Of a stretch of DNA of 64,000 nt, positions 53,750 to 63,872 are shown in pieces. This DNA is from Aliishimia ponticola (lineage in GTDB: Bacteria > Pseudomonadota > Alphaproteobacteria > Rhodobacterales > Rhodobacteraceae), in contig NZ_SRKY01000001.1 of assembly GCF_004803475.1 (NCBI RefSeq), positions 682,001 through 746,000 of the forward strand, read 5' to 3'. Position 1 is the first letter of the stretch; the number at the start of each line of letters is the position of its first letter. The translations under genes were made by a program, and so were the position numbers. Under the pieces are notes generated by a model, which was given only the letters and a program-made list of their open reading frames with translations, was not told the origin of the DNA and did not search any database.

Positions 53750-55471
53750 TTAGCCTTGTTCGCGCAGGCCCGCGAACTCTTCCTCGGACAATTGCTCAAG
53801 CCGCGGCATCAGATCCAGCAATTCACGTGTGTAATCGGATTGCGGATTTTCAAACAGCGCGCCGGTTTCCTGCACCTCGACCAATTTGCCCTGACGCATC
53901 ACGCCCACACGGTCGCACATCTGCCGCACGACTGGCAGATCATGGGAAATGAACAGCATCGTCAGCCCCAGATATTCCTGCAAGTCTTTCAGAATATTCA
54001 GGATTTGCGCCTGGATCGACACATCCAGCGCCGAGGTCGGCTCATCACAGATCAAGAACCGTGGCTGGGTCGCAAGCGCGCGCGCGATCGAAATCCGCTG
54101 ACGCTGACCGCCCGAAAACTCATGCGGGTATTTCCGATGCGCGTCCGAGGCAAGGCCAACCCGGTCCAGAAGTTCGCGCACACGCGCCCCCACCTCTGCA
54201 CGCGGCAGGATCTTGTGATGGATCAGTGGCTCGGCCACGATATCGCCCACCGACATGCGCGGGTTCAACGACGAGTACGGGTCCTGGAAGATCATCTGGA
54301 TCTGCCGCCGATAGCGCGCGATCCCCTCCTTATCCATCGCTGTCATTTCTTCACCGTCAAAGGTGATCTTGCCCCCGTCCACCGGATACAGCGTGGCGAT
54401 CATCCGCGCGACGGTCGACTTGCCTGAGCCGGATTCGCCCACCAGCCCGAACACCTCACCGTCCTTGATGTCGAAACTTACGTTATCGACAGCGGTGAAA
54501 TATTCGCGCCGCGATGGCAGAAGCGCGCCTTTGGACAGGAACCGTTTGGTCAGCCCTTCGACCTGCAACAGAGTGCCGCTTTGCGAGGTGGTCGACCGAT
54601 CCCAGTTGCGCGCGAGGTCTTCGATCTTGAACGTGGTCTCGCGCCCGCCATAGCTGACCTGCGGGAACCGATGCAGTTTGACCTGCGGACGCGGCACGGC
54701 CGCGATCAGACTTTTGGTGTATTCATGCTGCGGCGCGCCCAGGATTTGCGCCGTGGCCCCCTGTTCGACCACGCGGCCCGAATACATGACGGTCACCTGA
54801 TCGGTCGTATCGGCGATCACGCCCATATCGTGGGTCACGAGGATGACGCCGACTTGCCGTTCCCGCGCGAGTTCCTTGATCAGGTCCAGCACCTGCGCCT
54901 GCACGCTTACATCAAGGGCCGTGGTCGGTTCATCCGCGACGATCACCGACGGTTCGGAACATAGGGCCAACGCGATCACAACGCGCTGGCGCATCCCGCC
55001 CGAAAACTGGTGCGGGTATTGGTCGAAACGCTCTTCGGGGTTCGGAATCCGCACCCGGTCCAGCAGGTCGATGGCCCGCTTTTTCGCGTCCGCCTGGTTG
55101 AGGCCAAGATGCAGTTGGATCGTTTCCACCAGTTGCGCGCCCACCGTGAACAGCGGGTTGAGCGAGGTCAGCGGGTCCTGGAAGATCATCGCGATCTCTT
55201 TGCCGCGGATCTTGCGCTTTTCCTCGGCATCAAGCTGGTCAATCCGGCGACCGTTCAGCCAGATTTCCCCTTCCGCAATACGCGCGGGCGGATCGAGCAG
55301 GCCGATCACCGCATTGCCGGTCATGGATTTGCCCGCACCGGATTCACCCACGACGCCCCGGATTTCGCCCGGCCGGATGTCGTAGGACACGTTTTCGACC
55401 GGTTTGAACAGGCCACGACGCGTCGGAATATCGACGGTCAGGTTGCGGATCGACAGGACAGGTTCGGTCAT
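53750..55471 (-). CDS. Peptide/opine-type ABC transporter ATPase, two ATP-binding domains fused (DppD-DppF-like)
   Basis: This 573-residue protein has two ABC cassettes: the first (about 1-250) with Walker [18 protein letters not shown] and signature [15 protein letters not shown], the second (about 300-560) with Walker [18 protein letters not shown] and signature [27 protein letters not shown] and [12 protein letters not shown] are the Walker B regions. The ATPases that are separate in E. coli Dpp/Opp are joined here. The ATG at 55471 overlaps the permease stop by four bases. It is last in a five-gene operon. Confidence 0.95.
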   Translation of the reverse strand: MTEPVLSIRNLTVDIPTRRGLFKPVENVSYDIRPGEIRGVVGESGAGKSMTGNAVIGLLDPPARIAEGEIWLNGRRIDQLDAEEKRKIRGKEIAMIFQDPLTSLNPLFTVGAQLVETIQLHLGLNQADAKKRAIDLLDRVRIPNPEERFDQYPHQFSGGMRQRVVIALALCSEPSVIVADEPTTALDVSVQAQVLDLIKELARERQVGVILVTHDMGVIADTTDQVTVMYSGRVVEQGATAQILGAPQHEYTKSLIAAVPRPQVKLHRFPQVSYGGRETTFKIEDLARNWDRSTTSQSGTLLQVEGLTKRFLSKGALLPSRREYFTAVDNVSFDIKDGEVFGLVGESGSGKSTVARMIATLYPVDGGKITFDGEEMTAMDKEGIARYRRQIQMIFQDPYSSLNPRMSVGDIVAEPLIHHKILPRAEVGARVRELLDRVGLASDAHRKYPHEFSGGQRQRISIARALATQPRFLICDEPTSALDVSIQAQILNILKDLQEYLGLTMLFISHDLPVVRQMCDRVGVMRQGKLVEVQETGALFENPQSDYTRELLDLMPRLEQLSEEEFAGLREQG

Positions 55472-56373
55472 CTCAGCCTCGGGTTAAGCGCGTCGCGCAG
55501 CCAGTCGCCCAGCAGGTTCACAGCCAGTGCAAGGGCTAACAAGGTGCAGGCCGGGAAGAACAAAATCCACCACTCACCGGAGAACAGAAACCCCTGTCCG
55601 ATGCGGATCAACGTGCCCAGTGATGGCTGGGTCGGCGGCGCGCCCACACCCAGAAAGCTAAGCGTGGCTTCCGCGATGATGGCCAGCGCAAGCGAAATCG
55701 TCGCGATTACCAGTACCGGCGACAACACGTTGGGCAGGATGTGGCGCACCATGATCGTCAGCGGCGAACGCCCGATCATCCGCGCGGCGGCGACGTAATC
55801 CTTGGACTTTTCCACCAGCGTCGCCCCGCGCACAACGCGCGCGAACTGCACCCAGTCCGACAGGCCGATGGCAAGGATCAGCACCCAGATCGCCATCTGA
55901 TCGCGGTATTCCACGGGCGTTACCCCCTTGGCGACGCCAAAGATCAGCATAGCCACAAGGATCGACGGAAAGGTCAGCTGCACATCCGCCGCGCGCATGA
56001 TGATCGTCTCGGTCCAGCCGCCGACATAGCCGCTGAGCAGCCCAAGAAAGATGCCCAGAACCATCGCGAACAGCACCGCCGCGACCCCGACGAAAAGCGA
56101 AATCCGCATCCCGTAAAGGATGGTCGAGAACACATCGCGCCCCTGATCATCGGTCCCCAGAAGGAAGCTGTCACCGGTAAAGGCGTTCGGCTCCATCGGC
56201 GGGGTGAAGCCGTTCATCAGGTTCAGGCTGGACGGATCGAACGGGTTGGTCGGCGCGATCAGCGGCGCGAACACCGCCGCCAACACCATCAGAACGGTAA
56301 CGGTGGCCGATACCACCGCAACCGGGCTGGTGCGGAATGCATAAAAGATGTCACTGTCGAAAAAGCGGGTCAT
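55468..56373 (-). CDS. ABC transporter permease (DppC-like)
   Basis: This 301-residue inner-membrane permease has an N-terminal membrane segment (VVSATVTVLMVLAAVFAPLI) and five more further along. The EAA-type cytoplasmic loop is AARMIGRSPLTIMVRHILPN. The sequence LGTDDQGRDVFSTILYGMRI is characteristic of DppC/OppC. Start and stop overlap the neighbouring genes by four bases each. Confidence 0.95.
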   Translation of the reverse strand: MTRFFDSDIFYAFRTSPVAVVSATVTVLMVLAAVFAPLIAPTNPFDPSSLNLMNGFTPPMEPNAFTGDSFLLGTDDQGRDVFSTILYGMRISLFVGVAAVLFAMVLGIFLGLLSGYVGGWTETIIMRAADVQLTFPSILVAMLIFGVAKGVTPVEYRDQMAIWVLILAIGLSDWVQFARVVRGATLVEKSKDYVAAARMIGRSPLTIMVRHILPNVLSPVLVIATISLALAIIAEATLSFLGVGAPPTQPSLGTLIRIGQGFLFSGEWWILFFPACTLLALALAVNLLGDWLRDALNPRLR

Positions 56374-57338
56374 GCGGCCACCCTCAAACGCGGATCAATG
56401 AAGGCGTACAGGATGTCCACCAACAGGTTGATCCCAACAAACATGACGGAAATCAGCATCAGATAGGCCGCCATCACCGGAATATCGACGAACTGGATCG
56501 CGTTGATGAACAGCAGTCCGACCCCCGGCCATTGGAATACGGTTTCCGTGATGATCGCGAAGGCAATGATGGAGCCAAGCTGCAAACCGATCACCGTGAT
56601 CACCGGAACCATCGTGTTCTTCAGCGCATGGCGGAAGTTGATGACCCGGTCGCTCAGCCCGCGCGCCTTGGCGAACCGGACATAATCCTGTCGCAGCACT
56701 TCAAGCATTTCGGACCGGACCAGCCGCATGATCAGCGTCATCTGGTAGAGGCCCAGCGTGATCGACGGCAGGATCAGCGCCTTCAGACCGGACACGGTCA
56801 GAAAACCGGTCGTCCAGCCGCCCAGATCGACGGTCTCCCCCCGGCCGAAGCTGGGAAGCCAGCCAAGTTCGACGCTGAACAGGTAAATCAGCAAAATACC
56901 GATCAGGAAGGTTGGCAGCGACACCCCGATCAGCGAGGCGGACATGATCACATTCGCGGCGATGCCATTGCGGCGGATCGCGGTGAACACGCCCAGAGCG
57001 ATGCCAAAGGCAATGGCCAGAACGCCGGACACCGCCGCCAGTTCCAACGTTGCCGGGGCGCGTTCCAACAAAATCTCGGCCACCGGGCGGCCCTGGCGAT
57101 ACGACACGCCGAAATTGCCCTGCACCGCCTGTTCGAGGAACCGGTAATACTGAACCACAAAGGGCTGATCCAACCCAAGCTGTTCGCGCAGGCGTTCGAC
57201 GTCTTCCATCGTCCGTTCCTGGCCCAGCATGTTGTCGATCGGGTCGCCGACAAAGGTGAACATCGAAAACGCCACCAGCCCCGTGATCAACAGCACGAGG
57301 ATCGATTGTCCGACACGTTTGAGAATGAAGGAGAGCAC
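56370..57338 (-). CDS. ABC transporter permease (DppB-like)
   Basis: This 322-residue inner-membrane permease has the N-terminal segment SFILKRVGQSILVLLITGLV, several further membrane spans and the EAA loop YVRFAKARGLSDRVINFRHALKN. It starts at GTG 57338, with AAGGAAG seven bases upstream. It pairs with the DppC-like permease to form the channel. Confidence 0.95.
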   Translation of the reverse strand: MLSFILKRVGQSILVLLITGLVAFSMFTFVGDPIDNMLGQERTMEDVERLREQLGLDQPFVVQYYRFLEQAVQGNFGVSYRQGRPVAEILLERAPATLELAAVSGVLAIAFGIALGVFTAIRRNGIAANVIMSASLIGVSLPTFLIGILLIYLFSVELGWLPSFGRGETVDLGGWTTGFLTVSGLKALILPSITLGLYQMTLIMRLVRSEMLEVLRQDYVRFAKARGLSDRVINFRHALKNTMVPVITVIGLQLGSIIAFAIITETVFQWPGVGLLFINAIQFVDIPVMAAYLMLISVMFVGINLLVDILYAFIDPRLRVAA

Positions 57339-57439
57339 TTGTTCTTCCTTTTGTAACCCGCCCCAAGGCTGACGCGCGGCTTCCCACGTGCGGCCATGGC
57401 TGTCAATCGACGCGCCGGGGCGGGTTTGATTTTAGGCGG

Positions 57440-58990
57440 TCAGTTCACTGTGACCCAGCGCAGGATAAAGAAATTGTCCGGGCGCTGCGTCAGCTCGATC
57501 CCCGCACGCGCGCCCCAGACAAGGGGTTGCACGTAAAGCGGCACATAGGCGACCTCGTCCTGAAGCGTCCCGGCCACCTCATCCAGCATGGATTGACGCG
57601 CGGTGTCATCGATCTCGGACTGGATTTTCGGCAGCAGTTCATCCACCCGGGCATTGGAATACCCGCCGAAATTCCAGCTTCCCAGACGCGCCTCGGCATT
57701 GGGCGTGGCGGCAAGGAAACGGATCGGATGCTCTGCGTCCAATGTACCCGGCGACCAGCCCAGCAGGTACATGTCGAAGTTGTTCGCCCGCAGTTCCGGC
57801 CAGTAGTTCGACACCGGCATCGTATCCAGCGACACGGTCATCCCCGCCTGCGCCAGCATCGCGGTGACCGCCTGACACACGGCCTCGTCATTGAGATACC
57901 GGTCATTCGGGCATTTGAACGAGATCGTCTGATCTGTCAGCCCCGCCTCTTGCGCCAAGCTGCGCGCGGCATCCACGTCATAGCTGTAGGGCGCGGCGTT
58001 GGATTTGGAAAAGCCCCGCATCGCCGGGCTGACAAGCTGGCTGGCAACCTCGGCATTGCCGCGCATGATGGTTTGCAAGATCGCGGGCACGTTGATCGCA
58101 TGGGCAACGGCTTCGCGGGCACGCGCGTCAAGGAACATGTCCGCCCCGCCCTGACCGCTTTCCGCCGCGCCTTCCTTTTGGTCAAAGCCCAGCATGATCA
58201 CCCGCGCTTCGATGCCCTGAATGACTTGCACATCCGGGTTCTGCTTGAGACGGGCGACATCCTGAATCGGCACCGGGTCGATGAAATCGACATCGCCCGA
58301 CAACAGCGCCGCAAGCGCCGTCGCAGAGTTCTGGATCGGGGTCATTTCGACCCGCGTCAGGTTATGTTCGGCGGTATCCCACCAGCCATCATAAGGCTCC
58401 AGCACGGTTTTCAGGTCCGGCTCGCGCGAGACAAGCTGAAACGCCCCGGTGCCATTGGCATTGAGCGTGGCGAAGTTGCCCTGTTCCTTGTCCGGACGCG
58501 CGGCGCCATTCGCCTCGGCCCAGCCGCTATCCATCATCATCCAGTTGGCGATGGAATCGGGGAAAATCGGGTTTGGCGCAGTTGTCATGATGTCGACGGT
58601 GTAATCGTCCACCTTCACGACCTCGCTCACCGGTGCGAACCAGCTTGAGGTATCGGCCTCTTCCGAGGACGCCCGCTGGTACGAGAAAATCACGTCATCT
58701 GCGTTGAAATCGGCACCGTCCTGGAATTTCACACCTTCACGCAGGTGGAAACGCCAGCCGCTCCCTTCGCCAATCGGCTCCCAGCTGACGGCCAGCGACG
58801 GTTCGATCGACATATCCTTGCCGCGTCGGACCAGACCTTCATAGACATTGTTCAGGAAACCAAGAACCGGCGCGGAGTTGACCGCATGGGGGTCCATCGT
58901 CTGCGGGTCCGTGGTGACGGCAAAGCTGAAGTCTTCGGCCGCGGCGGGCAGCGCCAGCATCATGGCCAGCGCGGTGGAATAGCGAAGCAT
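57440..58990 (-). CDS. Extracellular solute-binding protein family 5 (first of two)
   Basis: This 516-residue periplasmic binding protein starts at ATG 58990 with signal peptide MLRYSTALAMMLALPAAAED. The mature sequence follows the SBP_bac_5 pattern (FSFAVTTDPQTMDPHAVNSA, WRFHLREGVKFQDGADFNADDVIFSYQRA). The ligand may be a peptide, an opine or another small compound. It is on the same strand as the permeases and about 100 bases upstream of DppB. Confidence 0.93.
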   Translation of the reverse strand: MLRYSTALAMMLALPAAAEDFSFAVTTDPQTMDPHAVNSAPVLGFLNNVYEGLVRRGKDMSIEPSLAVSWEPIGEGSGWRFHLREGVKFQDGADFNADDVIFSYQRASSEEADTSSWFAPVSEVVKVDDYTVDIMTTAPNPIFPDSIANWMMMDSGWAEANGAARPDKEQGNFATLNANGTGAFQLVSREPDLKTVLEPYDGWWDTAEHNLTRVEMTPIQNSATALAALLSGDVDFIDPVPIQDVARLKQNPDVQVIQGIEARVIMLGFDQKEGAAESGQGGADMFLDARAREAVAHAINVPAILQTIMRGNAEVASQLVSPAMRGFSKSNAAPYSYDVDAARSLAQEAGLTDQTISFKCPNDRYLNDEAVCQAVTAMLAQAGMTVSLDTMPVSNYWPELRANNFDMYLLGWSPGTLDAEHPIRFLAATPNAEARLGSWNFGGYSNARVDELLPKIQSEIDDTARQSMLDEVAGTLQDEVAYVPLYVQPLVWGARAGIELTQRPDNFFILRWVTVN

Positions 58991-59067
58991 GTGTGTGACC
59001 TCGATTGGGGAAGGGATCGACATACCGGGCCGCCCGCGAAGATGCGAACGGCCCGGCAAAGAGGGCG

Positions 59068-60648
59068 TTACTTCATGGTGAAGTATTTCACCTTCGGCTG
59101 ATCTTCGGCATCGACTTCGACGCCGACACCTTCCGCCATGCCCCAGTTCAGAACCTGGTGGTGGATCGGGATATACAGCGCCTCGTCCTGCACGACGCGC
59201 CAGATGGAGGCGATATCCGCATTACGCGCTTCCAGATCGGTGTTGGAGGCCAGCGACGCGATCTTCGCATCCAGGTCGTCATTGTCGAACCCGGTGCCGT
59301 TCCACGTGCCGATGTCGCTTTCGCGGCCATGAACGAGGAAGTTGAAGATGTATTCCGAATCGTATGTCGGAACGCCCCAACCCAGCATGTAGAAGTCCGT
59401 CTTGCCGTCAGTGATCAGCGGGAAGTGCTGCGCCTTGGGCTTGGCATCCAGGTTCACCTTCACGCCAATTTGGCCCAGCATCCCGACAGCGGCCTGACAG
59501 ATCGCCTCATCGTTGATGTAACGGTCATTCGGGCAATCGAGCCGGATGGAGAACCCGTCCGCATAGCCGGCCTCGGCCATCAGTGCCTTCGCGCCTTCCA
59601 CGTCGGTGGAGCTTTCGGCATCCATTTCCGCCGTCCAGCCGTTCACGAAGGGCGGCGCGATCATGCCCGCCGGTTCGGACTGGCCGCGCATCACGACCTG
59701 CTGAATGGCGTCGCGGTTGATTGCCATCGACATGGCCTTGCGCACGCGCACATCGGCCAGCGGGTTCTTACCATCGATATTGTCCGCTTCGATGTCATCC
59801 GCGCCCTGGTTCATCCCGAAGAAGATCACGCGGTTCTGCGGGGCCTTCTTGACGACGAGGCCATCGGCATCGTTCACGCGTTGCAAATCCTGCACCGGCA
59901 TGTCCTGAAGGAAGTTCACCTCACCCGACAGCAGCGCCGCCACACGGGTCGCGGCGTTCTGGATCGGGGTGTAAATGATTTCCGTCACTTCCATCGGGAA
60001 CTGATCGCGGCCCCAGTAATCGTCGTTGCGCACCATGACGGTCCGCACGTCGGGTTCCCGGCTTTGCAGCTTGTAAGGACCGGTGCCGTTGGCGTTGGTC
60101 GTGGCATAGGTGATCTCGCCGCCCTCGAAATCCTGAACGTTGGCGGTGTTGTTCGCCTCGGCCCAACCTTTGTCGAGGATGAACAGGTTCGTCAGGTTCG
60201 ACGGCAGAATCGGGTTCGGGCCATCGGTGACCAGTTCGACGGTGTATTCGTCGACCGCACGCACTTCGACGATGGAGCCGATCAGCTCTTTCATATCGGA
60301 GTTTTCGGTTTTCGCGCGCTCAAAGCTGAACACGACATCCTCGGCAGTGAAGTCTTCGCCGCCGTGGAATTTCACGCCTTCGCGCAGTTTGAAGACCCAG
60401 ACATTCGGGTCATCGGCCTTGGGGCCCCATTCGGTCGCCAGCGCCGGTTCAAACGCGCCCGTCACGTCGCGGATGATGAGAGGCTCATACATCTGGTGGC
60501 GAATCGTATGCGTCGGACCTTCGTTTTGCGCATGCGGATCAAGTGTCAGCGCGTCGCCTGCGCGCGCCCACCGCAGCGTCTCGGCAGAGACAAGCGTGGT
60601 CGTCGACAACAGCGCGGCAACGGCCAAAAGACCGGTATACTTTTTCAT
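59068..60648 (-). CDS. Extracellular solute-binding protein family 5 (second of two)
   Basis: This 526-residue periplasmic binding protein starts at ATG 60648, with AGGGAG nine bases upstream and signal peptide MKKYTGLLAVAALLSTTTLVSA. It shares the family 5 features (LRWARAGDALTLDPHAQNEG, KFHGGEDFTAEDVVFSFERA) and overall layout with the next gene but differs clearly in sequence. Two binding proteins feeding one permease set imply two ligands or a duplication that has diverged. It is the first gene of the operon. Confidence 0.93.
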   Translation of the reverse strand: MKKYTGLLAVAALLSTTTLVSAETLRWARAGDALTLDPHAQNEGPTHTIRHQMYEPLIIRDVTGAFEPALATEWGPKADDPNVWVFKLREGVKFHGGEDFTAEDVVFSFERAKTENSDMKELIGSIVEVRAVDEYTVELVTDGPNPILPSNLTNLFILDKGWAEANNTANVQDFEGGEITYATTNANGTGPYKLQSREPDVRTVMVRNDDYWGRDQFPMEVTEIIYTPIQNAATRVAALLSGEVNFLQDMPVQDLQRVNDADGLVVKKAPQNRVIFFGMNQGADDIEADNIDGKNPLADVRVRKAMSMAINRDAIQQVVMRGQSEPAGMIAPPFVNGWTAEMDAESSTDVEGAKALMAEAGYADGFSIRLDCPNDRYINDEAICQAAVGMLGQIGVKVNLDAKPKAQHFPLITDGKTDFYMLGWGVPTYDSEYIFNFLVHGRESDIGTWNGTGFDNDDLDAKIASLASNTDLEARNADIASIWRVVQDEALYIPIHHQVLNWGMAEGVGVEVDAEDQPKVKYFTMK

Positions 60649-60972
60649 GGAAAACTCCCTGATTGTTGTTCCCCTTCTAAGCAGACGGGGTGATGGCGCA
60701 AACACATCACGACCCGGCCCCGGTGCCAAGACCCCCAAAGCAGAAATCTGCGTCAAAACTTCGCACGGTGCTTTGGTCGCATAGGCGGCGCTAAGGCCTG
60801 CGCGTGCCCAAACAGGCCAGACGGCAGATTGGCGTGCCTAGATTATGCGGAAATTCCGAAAACTGAACTCCAATTCCCGCCGGTTACCCTGAAAATTGAA
60901 AATGTTACCTTCACCCATGACCACACGGCACCCGCGCAACGCGGTCGCCGTCCAAGTTCAGCGAGGCGACCG
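60649..60972. promoter_or_regulatory. Divergent control region between the ABC transporter and the oxidoreductase operon
   Basis: These 324 bases contain no gene. Direct GTTACC repeats at 60883-60888 and 60904-60909 are 21 bases apart, two helical turns. A CGGAA-A-TTCCG inverted repeat lies at 60848-60858. Either could be an operator for a regulator encoded elsewhere. Confidence 0.4.
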
Positions 60973-61770
60973 ATGACCCAAAGCGCGACCGTCAATTACC
61001 ACATCCACAAACCGTTCCGCCAAGCCTTCGAGATTGACGCAGGCGGGGCCACGGGACAGCTTGTCTCGCCCGAATTGGCAGCCACTCAAATCCCGCTGCA
61101 TGATGAGCGCGACAGCGACACCAAGGCGGAGTTCGCTACCGACGGGTTTGCCTTTGCCCATGTTCCGACTGCCGTGACCGATTTCGACTGGGACGGCTGG
61201 CAAGCGGCCTACGATTCGGAACTGACGACACTGCTGCGCCGGGAAATTGGCGCGTCAGACGTCATCATTTTCGATCACACCCTGCGTGTGGACGATCCCA
61301 CCGCAACACGCCGCCCTGCCCGCAACGTGCATAGCGATTACAGCCCCGAGGGCGCGAAACAGCGGCTCGTGGATATTCTGGGGCCGGCGACCGCCGCCGA
61401 ATGGGCCGCCGGTCACTATGCTTTCGTCAATGTCTGGCGTCCGGTGGACAATCCCATCAACTCCGCGCCCCTGGGCTTTGTCCGCCCCGCCAGCGTTGCA
61501 AGCCGCGACTGGATCGAAATCGACCTGATCTATCCCGACCGGACCGGTCAGATCCTGGGCCTTGCCGCCAACCCGGCGCATGACTGGGTCTATCGGTCCC
61601 GCATGACCCCGGATGAGGTGGTATTTTTCAACATCTACGACAAACAGGGCCACCCTTTCGTGGGCCACAGCGCCGTCGATCTGGTCGAAGATCCGGCAAT
61701 CACGACCTGCCGCAAGAGCATTGAGAGCCGAACTCTGGTACGGCTGTCAGCACCCCACGCAGCCGGATAA
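60973..61770 (+). CDS. CmcJ/NvfI-family oxidoreductase
   Basis: This 265-residue protein of the CmcJ/AsaB/GA4-desaturase group is related to the 2-oxoglutarate/iron dioxygenase fold. The pattern IIFDHTLRVDDP...ARNVHSDYSPEGAKQRL (His and Asp as potential iron ligands) with VNVWRPVDNPINSAPLGFV and SRMTPDEVVFFNIYDKQ fits that family. The ATG at 60973 has GAGG seven bases upstream. The longer frame from 60829 is rejected. It opens a three-gene operon with a flavin monooxygenase and an SDR; the chemistry is unknown. Confidence 0.82.
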   Translation: MTQSATVNYHIHKPFRQAFEIDAGGATGQLVSPELAATQIPLHDERDSDTKAEFATDGFAFAHVPTAVTDFDWDGWQAAYDSELTTLLRREIGASDVIIFDHTLRVDDPTATRRPARNVHSDYSPEGAKQRLVDILGPATAAEWAAGHYAFVNVWRPVDNPINSAPLGFVRPASVASRDWIEIDLIYPDRTGQILGLAANPAHDWVYRSRMTPDEVVFFNIYDKQGHPFVGHSAVDLVEDPAITTCRKSIESRTLVRLSAPHAAG

Positions 61771-61794
61771 CACAAGATGAACGAGGTCACTGCA

Positions 61795-62778
61795 ATGAAA
61801 GACACGTCTGACGCCACCTCCTTCGCGCCGATGAACCGTGCCTATAACAGCGTGTTTCAACCGGGCGGGCTAAGCCTTGGTCTGGTGCTGCCTCTGGATG
61901 CCCATGGCAATGACCCGGTGCCGGATATGACGCGCCATATGGAGCGCGCGCAATTGGCCGATAGCTTGGGTTTTTCAGCGCTTTGGCTGCGCGACGTGCC
62001 CTTCAATGTGCCCAGTTTCGGCGATGCTGGGCAGCTCTTCGATCCGTTCGTTTATCTGGGCGCATTGGCGGCCTCGACCCGCGATATCGCCCTTGGCGTT
62101 GCCAGCGTCGTGCTGCCGCTGCGCCACCCGGCGCATGTGGCCAAAGCCGCCGCATCGGTGGATGTTCTGTCCGGCGGGCGTGTGCTGCTGGGTATCGCGT
62201 CGGGCGATCGCCCCGAAGAATACCCGGCGCTGAACCAGAACTTCCCCGACCGGGGCGCACGGTTCCGCGACAGCGTCGCCTATATCCGCGCGGTGGCGCA
62301 GGATTATCCGCGCGCCGCGCTGGATCATGGCACGCTGTCCGGCGGGATCGACATGCTGCCCAAACCCGTGGCAGGCAACATTCCCCTGTTGATCACTGGC
62401 GGTAGCCAGCAAAGCCCCGATTGGGTCGCGGAAAATGGCGATGGCTGGATGACCTACCCCCGCGACACGGCGGCGCAGGGCCGCGTCGTTGCCGATTACC
62501 GCGACCGCATCGCCGCTGCGGGCCTGCCCGACAAACCGGTGATGCAGTCGCTTTACGTCGATCTTGTGGATCAACCCGATGCCGCCCCCCGCCCGATCCA
62601 TCTGGGCTTTCAGTCCGGTACGGATTTTCTGCGCCGCTACCTGACCGACCTTCGGACGCTGGGCATCAACCATGTCGCCCTGAACCTGCGGTTCAACCGC
62701 GCCCCTGTCGAAGACACGCTGCACCGGCTTGCCGATGCGCTTTTGCCCGACTTTTCCAACACGGAGAACCACCCATGA
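61795..62778 (+). CDS. LLM-class flavin-dependent oxidoreductase
   Basis: This 327-residue bacterial-luciferase-type FMN enzyme uses O2 and reduced flavin. The barrel shows GFSALWLRDVPFNVPSFGD, LGVASVVLPLRHPAHVAKAA, DVLSGGRVLLGIASGDRPEE and NIPLLITGGSQQSPDWVAEN, as in the luciferase-type BA3436 group. The ATG at 61795 has GAGG upstream; an earlier ATG at 61777 would add six residues. Its stop overlaps the SDR start (ATGA). Confidence 0.9.
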   Translation: MKDTSDATSFAPMNRAYNSVFQPGGLSLGLVLPLDAHGNDPVPDMTRHMERAQLADSLGFSALWLRDVPFNVPSFGDAGQLFDPFVYLGALAASTRDIALGVASVVLPLRHPAHVAKAAASVDVLSGGRVLLGIASGDRPEEYPALNQNFPDRGARFRDSVAYIRAVAQDYPRAALDHGTLSGGIDMLPKPVAGNIPLLITGGSQQSPDWVAENGDGWMTYPRDTAAQGRVVADYRDRIAAAGLPDKPVMQSLYVDLVDQPDAAPRPIHLGFQSGTDFLRRYLTDLRTLGINHVALNLRFNRAPVEDTLHRLADALLPDFSNTENHP

Positions 62779-63557
62779 CCAAGACCATTCTCATCACCGG
62801 CGCGACCGACGGGATCGGGCTTTTGACCGCCAAGACACTTGCCGCCGAGGGCCACACCGTTCTGCTGCATGGCCGAAGCGAGGATAAGCTGAAAGCCGCC
62901 GCGCAAGAGGTCGGCGGCGCGCCCAAGACGTACCGCGCCGATCTGTCCCGGCTTGCCGATGTCAACGCACTGGCGGATGCGGTGCTGGCCGACCATGAAC
63001 GATTGGACGTGCTGATCAACAACGCAGGCGTTTACAAGACGCAACATACCCAAGCCGAAAACGGCCTGGATGTGCGCTTTGTCGTCAACACGATCGCCCC
63101 CTGGATTCTGACGCAGCGCCTGTTGCCGATCCTGCCAAAAGACGGGCGCGTGGTGAACCTGTCCTCAGCCGCGCAAGCGCCGGTCGATCCGCAAGCCATG
63201 CGCGGGAAAACACCGCTGGACCATTCCGGGGCCTATGCGCAAAGCAAGCTCGCCATCACGATCTGGACGCAGGAACTTTCGAAAACCCATCCCGAGGGGC
63301 CAGTATTCGTCGCGGTTAATCCCGGATCGCTTCTGGCATCGAAGATGGTCAAGGAAAGCTTCGGGATTGCGGGCAATGACCTGCGCATCGGGGCCGACAT
63401 CCTGCGCCGCGCGGCCCTGTCGGACTCGTTCGCGGACGCCTCCGGCGCGTATTTCGACAATGATTCCGGGCGCTTCGCCCATCCCCACCCCGCTGCGAAA
63501 GATGGCGGCCAAGTGTCGGGTGTGATGGCCGCGCTGTCAGAGCTTTCGGGTCTCTGA
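62775..63557 (+). CDS. Short-chain dehydrogenase/reductase
   Basis: This 260-residue NAD(P)-dependent oxidoreductase has the nucleotide-binding motif TGATDGIG (residues 8-15), the NNAG motif and the catalytic Ser in VVNLSSAAQ with YAQSK. The ATG at 62775 overlaps the LLM stop by four bases. The substrate is unknown; it is probably the third step of the pathway encoded with the CmcJ-like and LLM enzymes. Confidence 0.93.
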   Translation: MTKTILITGATDGIGLLTAKTLAAEGHTVLLHGRSEDKLKAAAQEVGGAPKTYRADLSRLADVNALADAVLADHERLDVLINNAGVYKTQHTQAENGLDVRFVVNTIAPWILTQRLLPILPKDGRVVNLSSAAQAPVDPQAMRGKTPLDHSGAYAQSKLAITIWTQELSKTHPEGPVFVAVNPGSLLASKMVKESFGIAGNDLRIGADILRRAALSDSFADASGAYFDNDSGRFAHPHPAAKDGGQVSGVMAALSELSGL

Positions 63558-63872
63558 CGACGCTGCTGCGCCGGTCTGACCCGCCGCCGCACGAACTGCC
63601 GGGCCGCGGGTCAGCACCGCGCCCGCCATCGTGTCACACATGCAGGGAACAAGGCGAAACACCCGCAACGGCGGTCTGCCGGGCGGCGTTTGTCGCGAAT
63701 GTCAGGGCTTGTGGCGGAGAGGAAGGCCGCCATTGTACGTTCCGGCGCAGTCCGGTGAAAGCTCTATACTCGCACTATTTCTAGACACATCACACCTTCC
63801 CTTGTCCTAGATGTTCCGGCATAGTCCTTCGTGATCCACTTAAAGGTGGGGGATAATTTGGGGTATAAATTC
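63558..63872. other. Gene-free stretch before a second integrase
   Basis: About 315 bases with no convincing gene. The left part is GC-rich chromosome. From about 63760 the base composition drops, with AAAGGTGGGGGATAATTTGG leading into the integrase start. A second attachment site probably lies here, but no tRNA is visible and the other copy would be outside the window. Confidence 0.45.
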
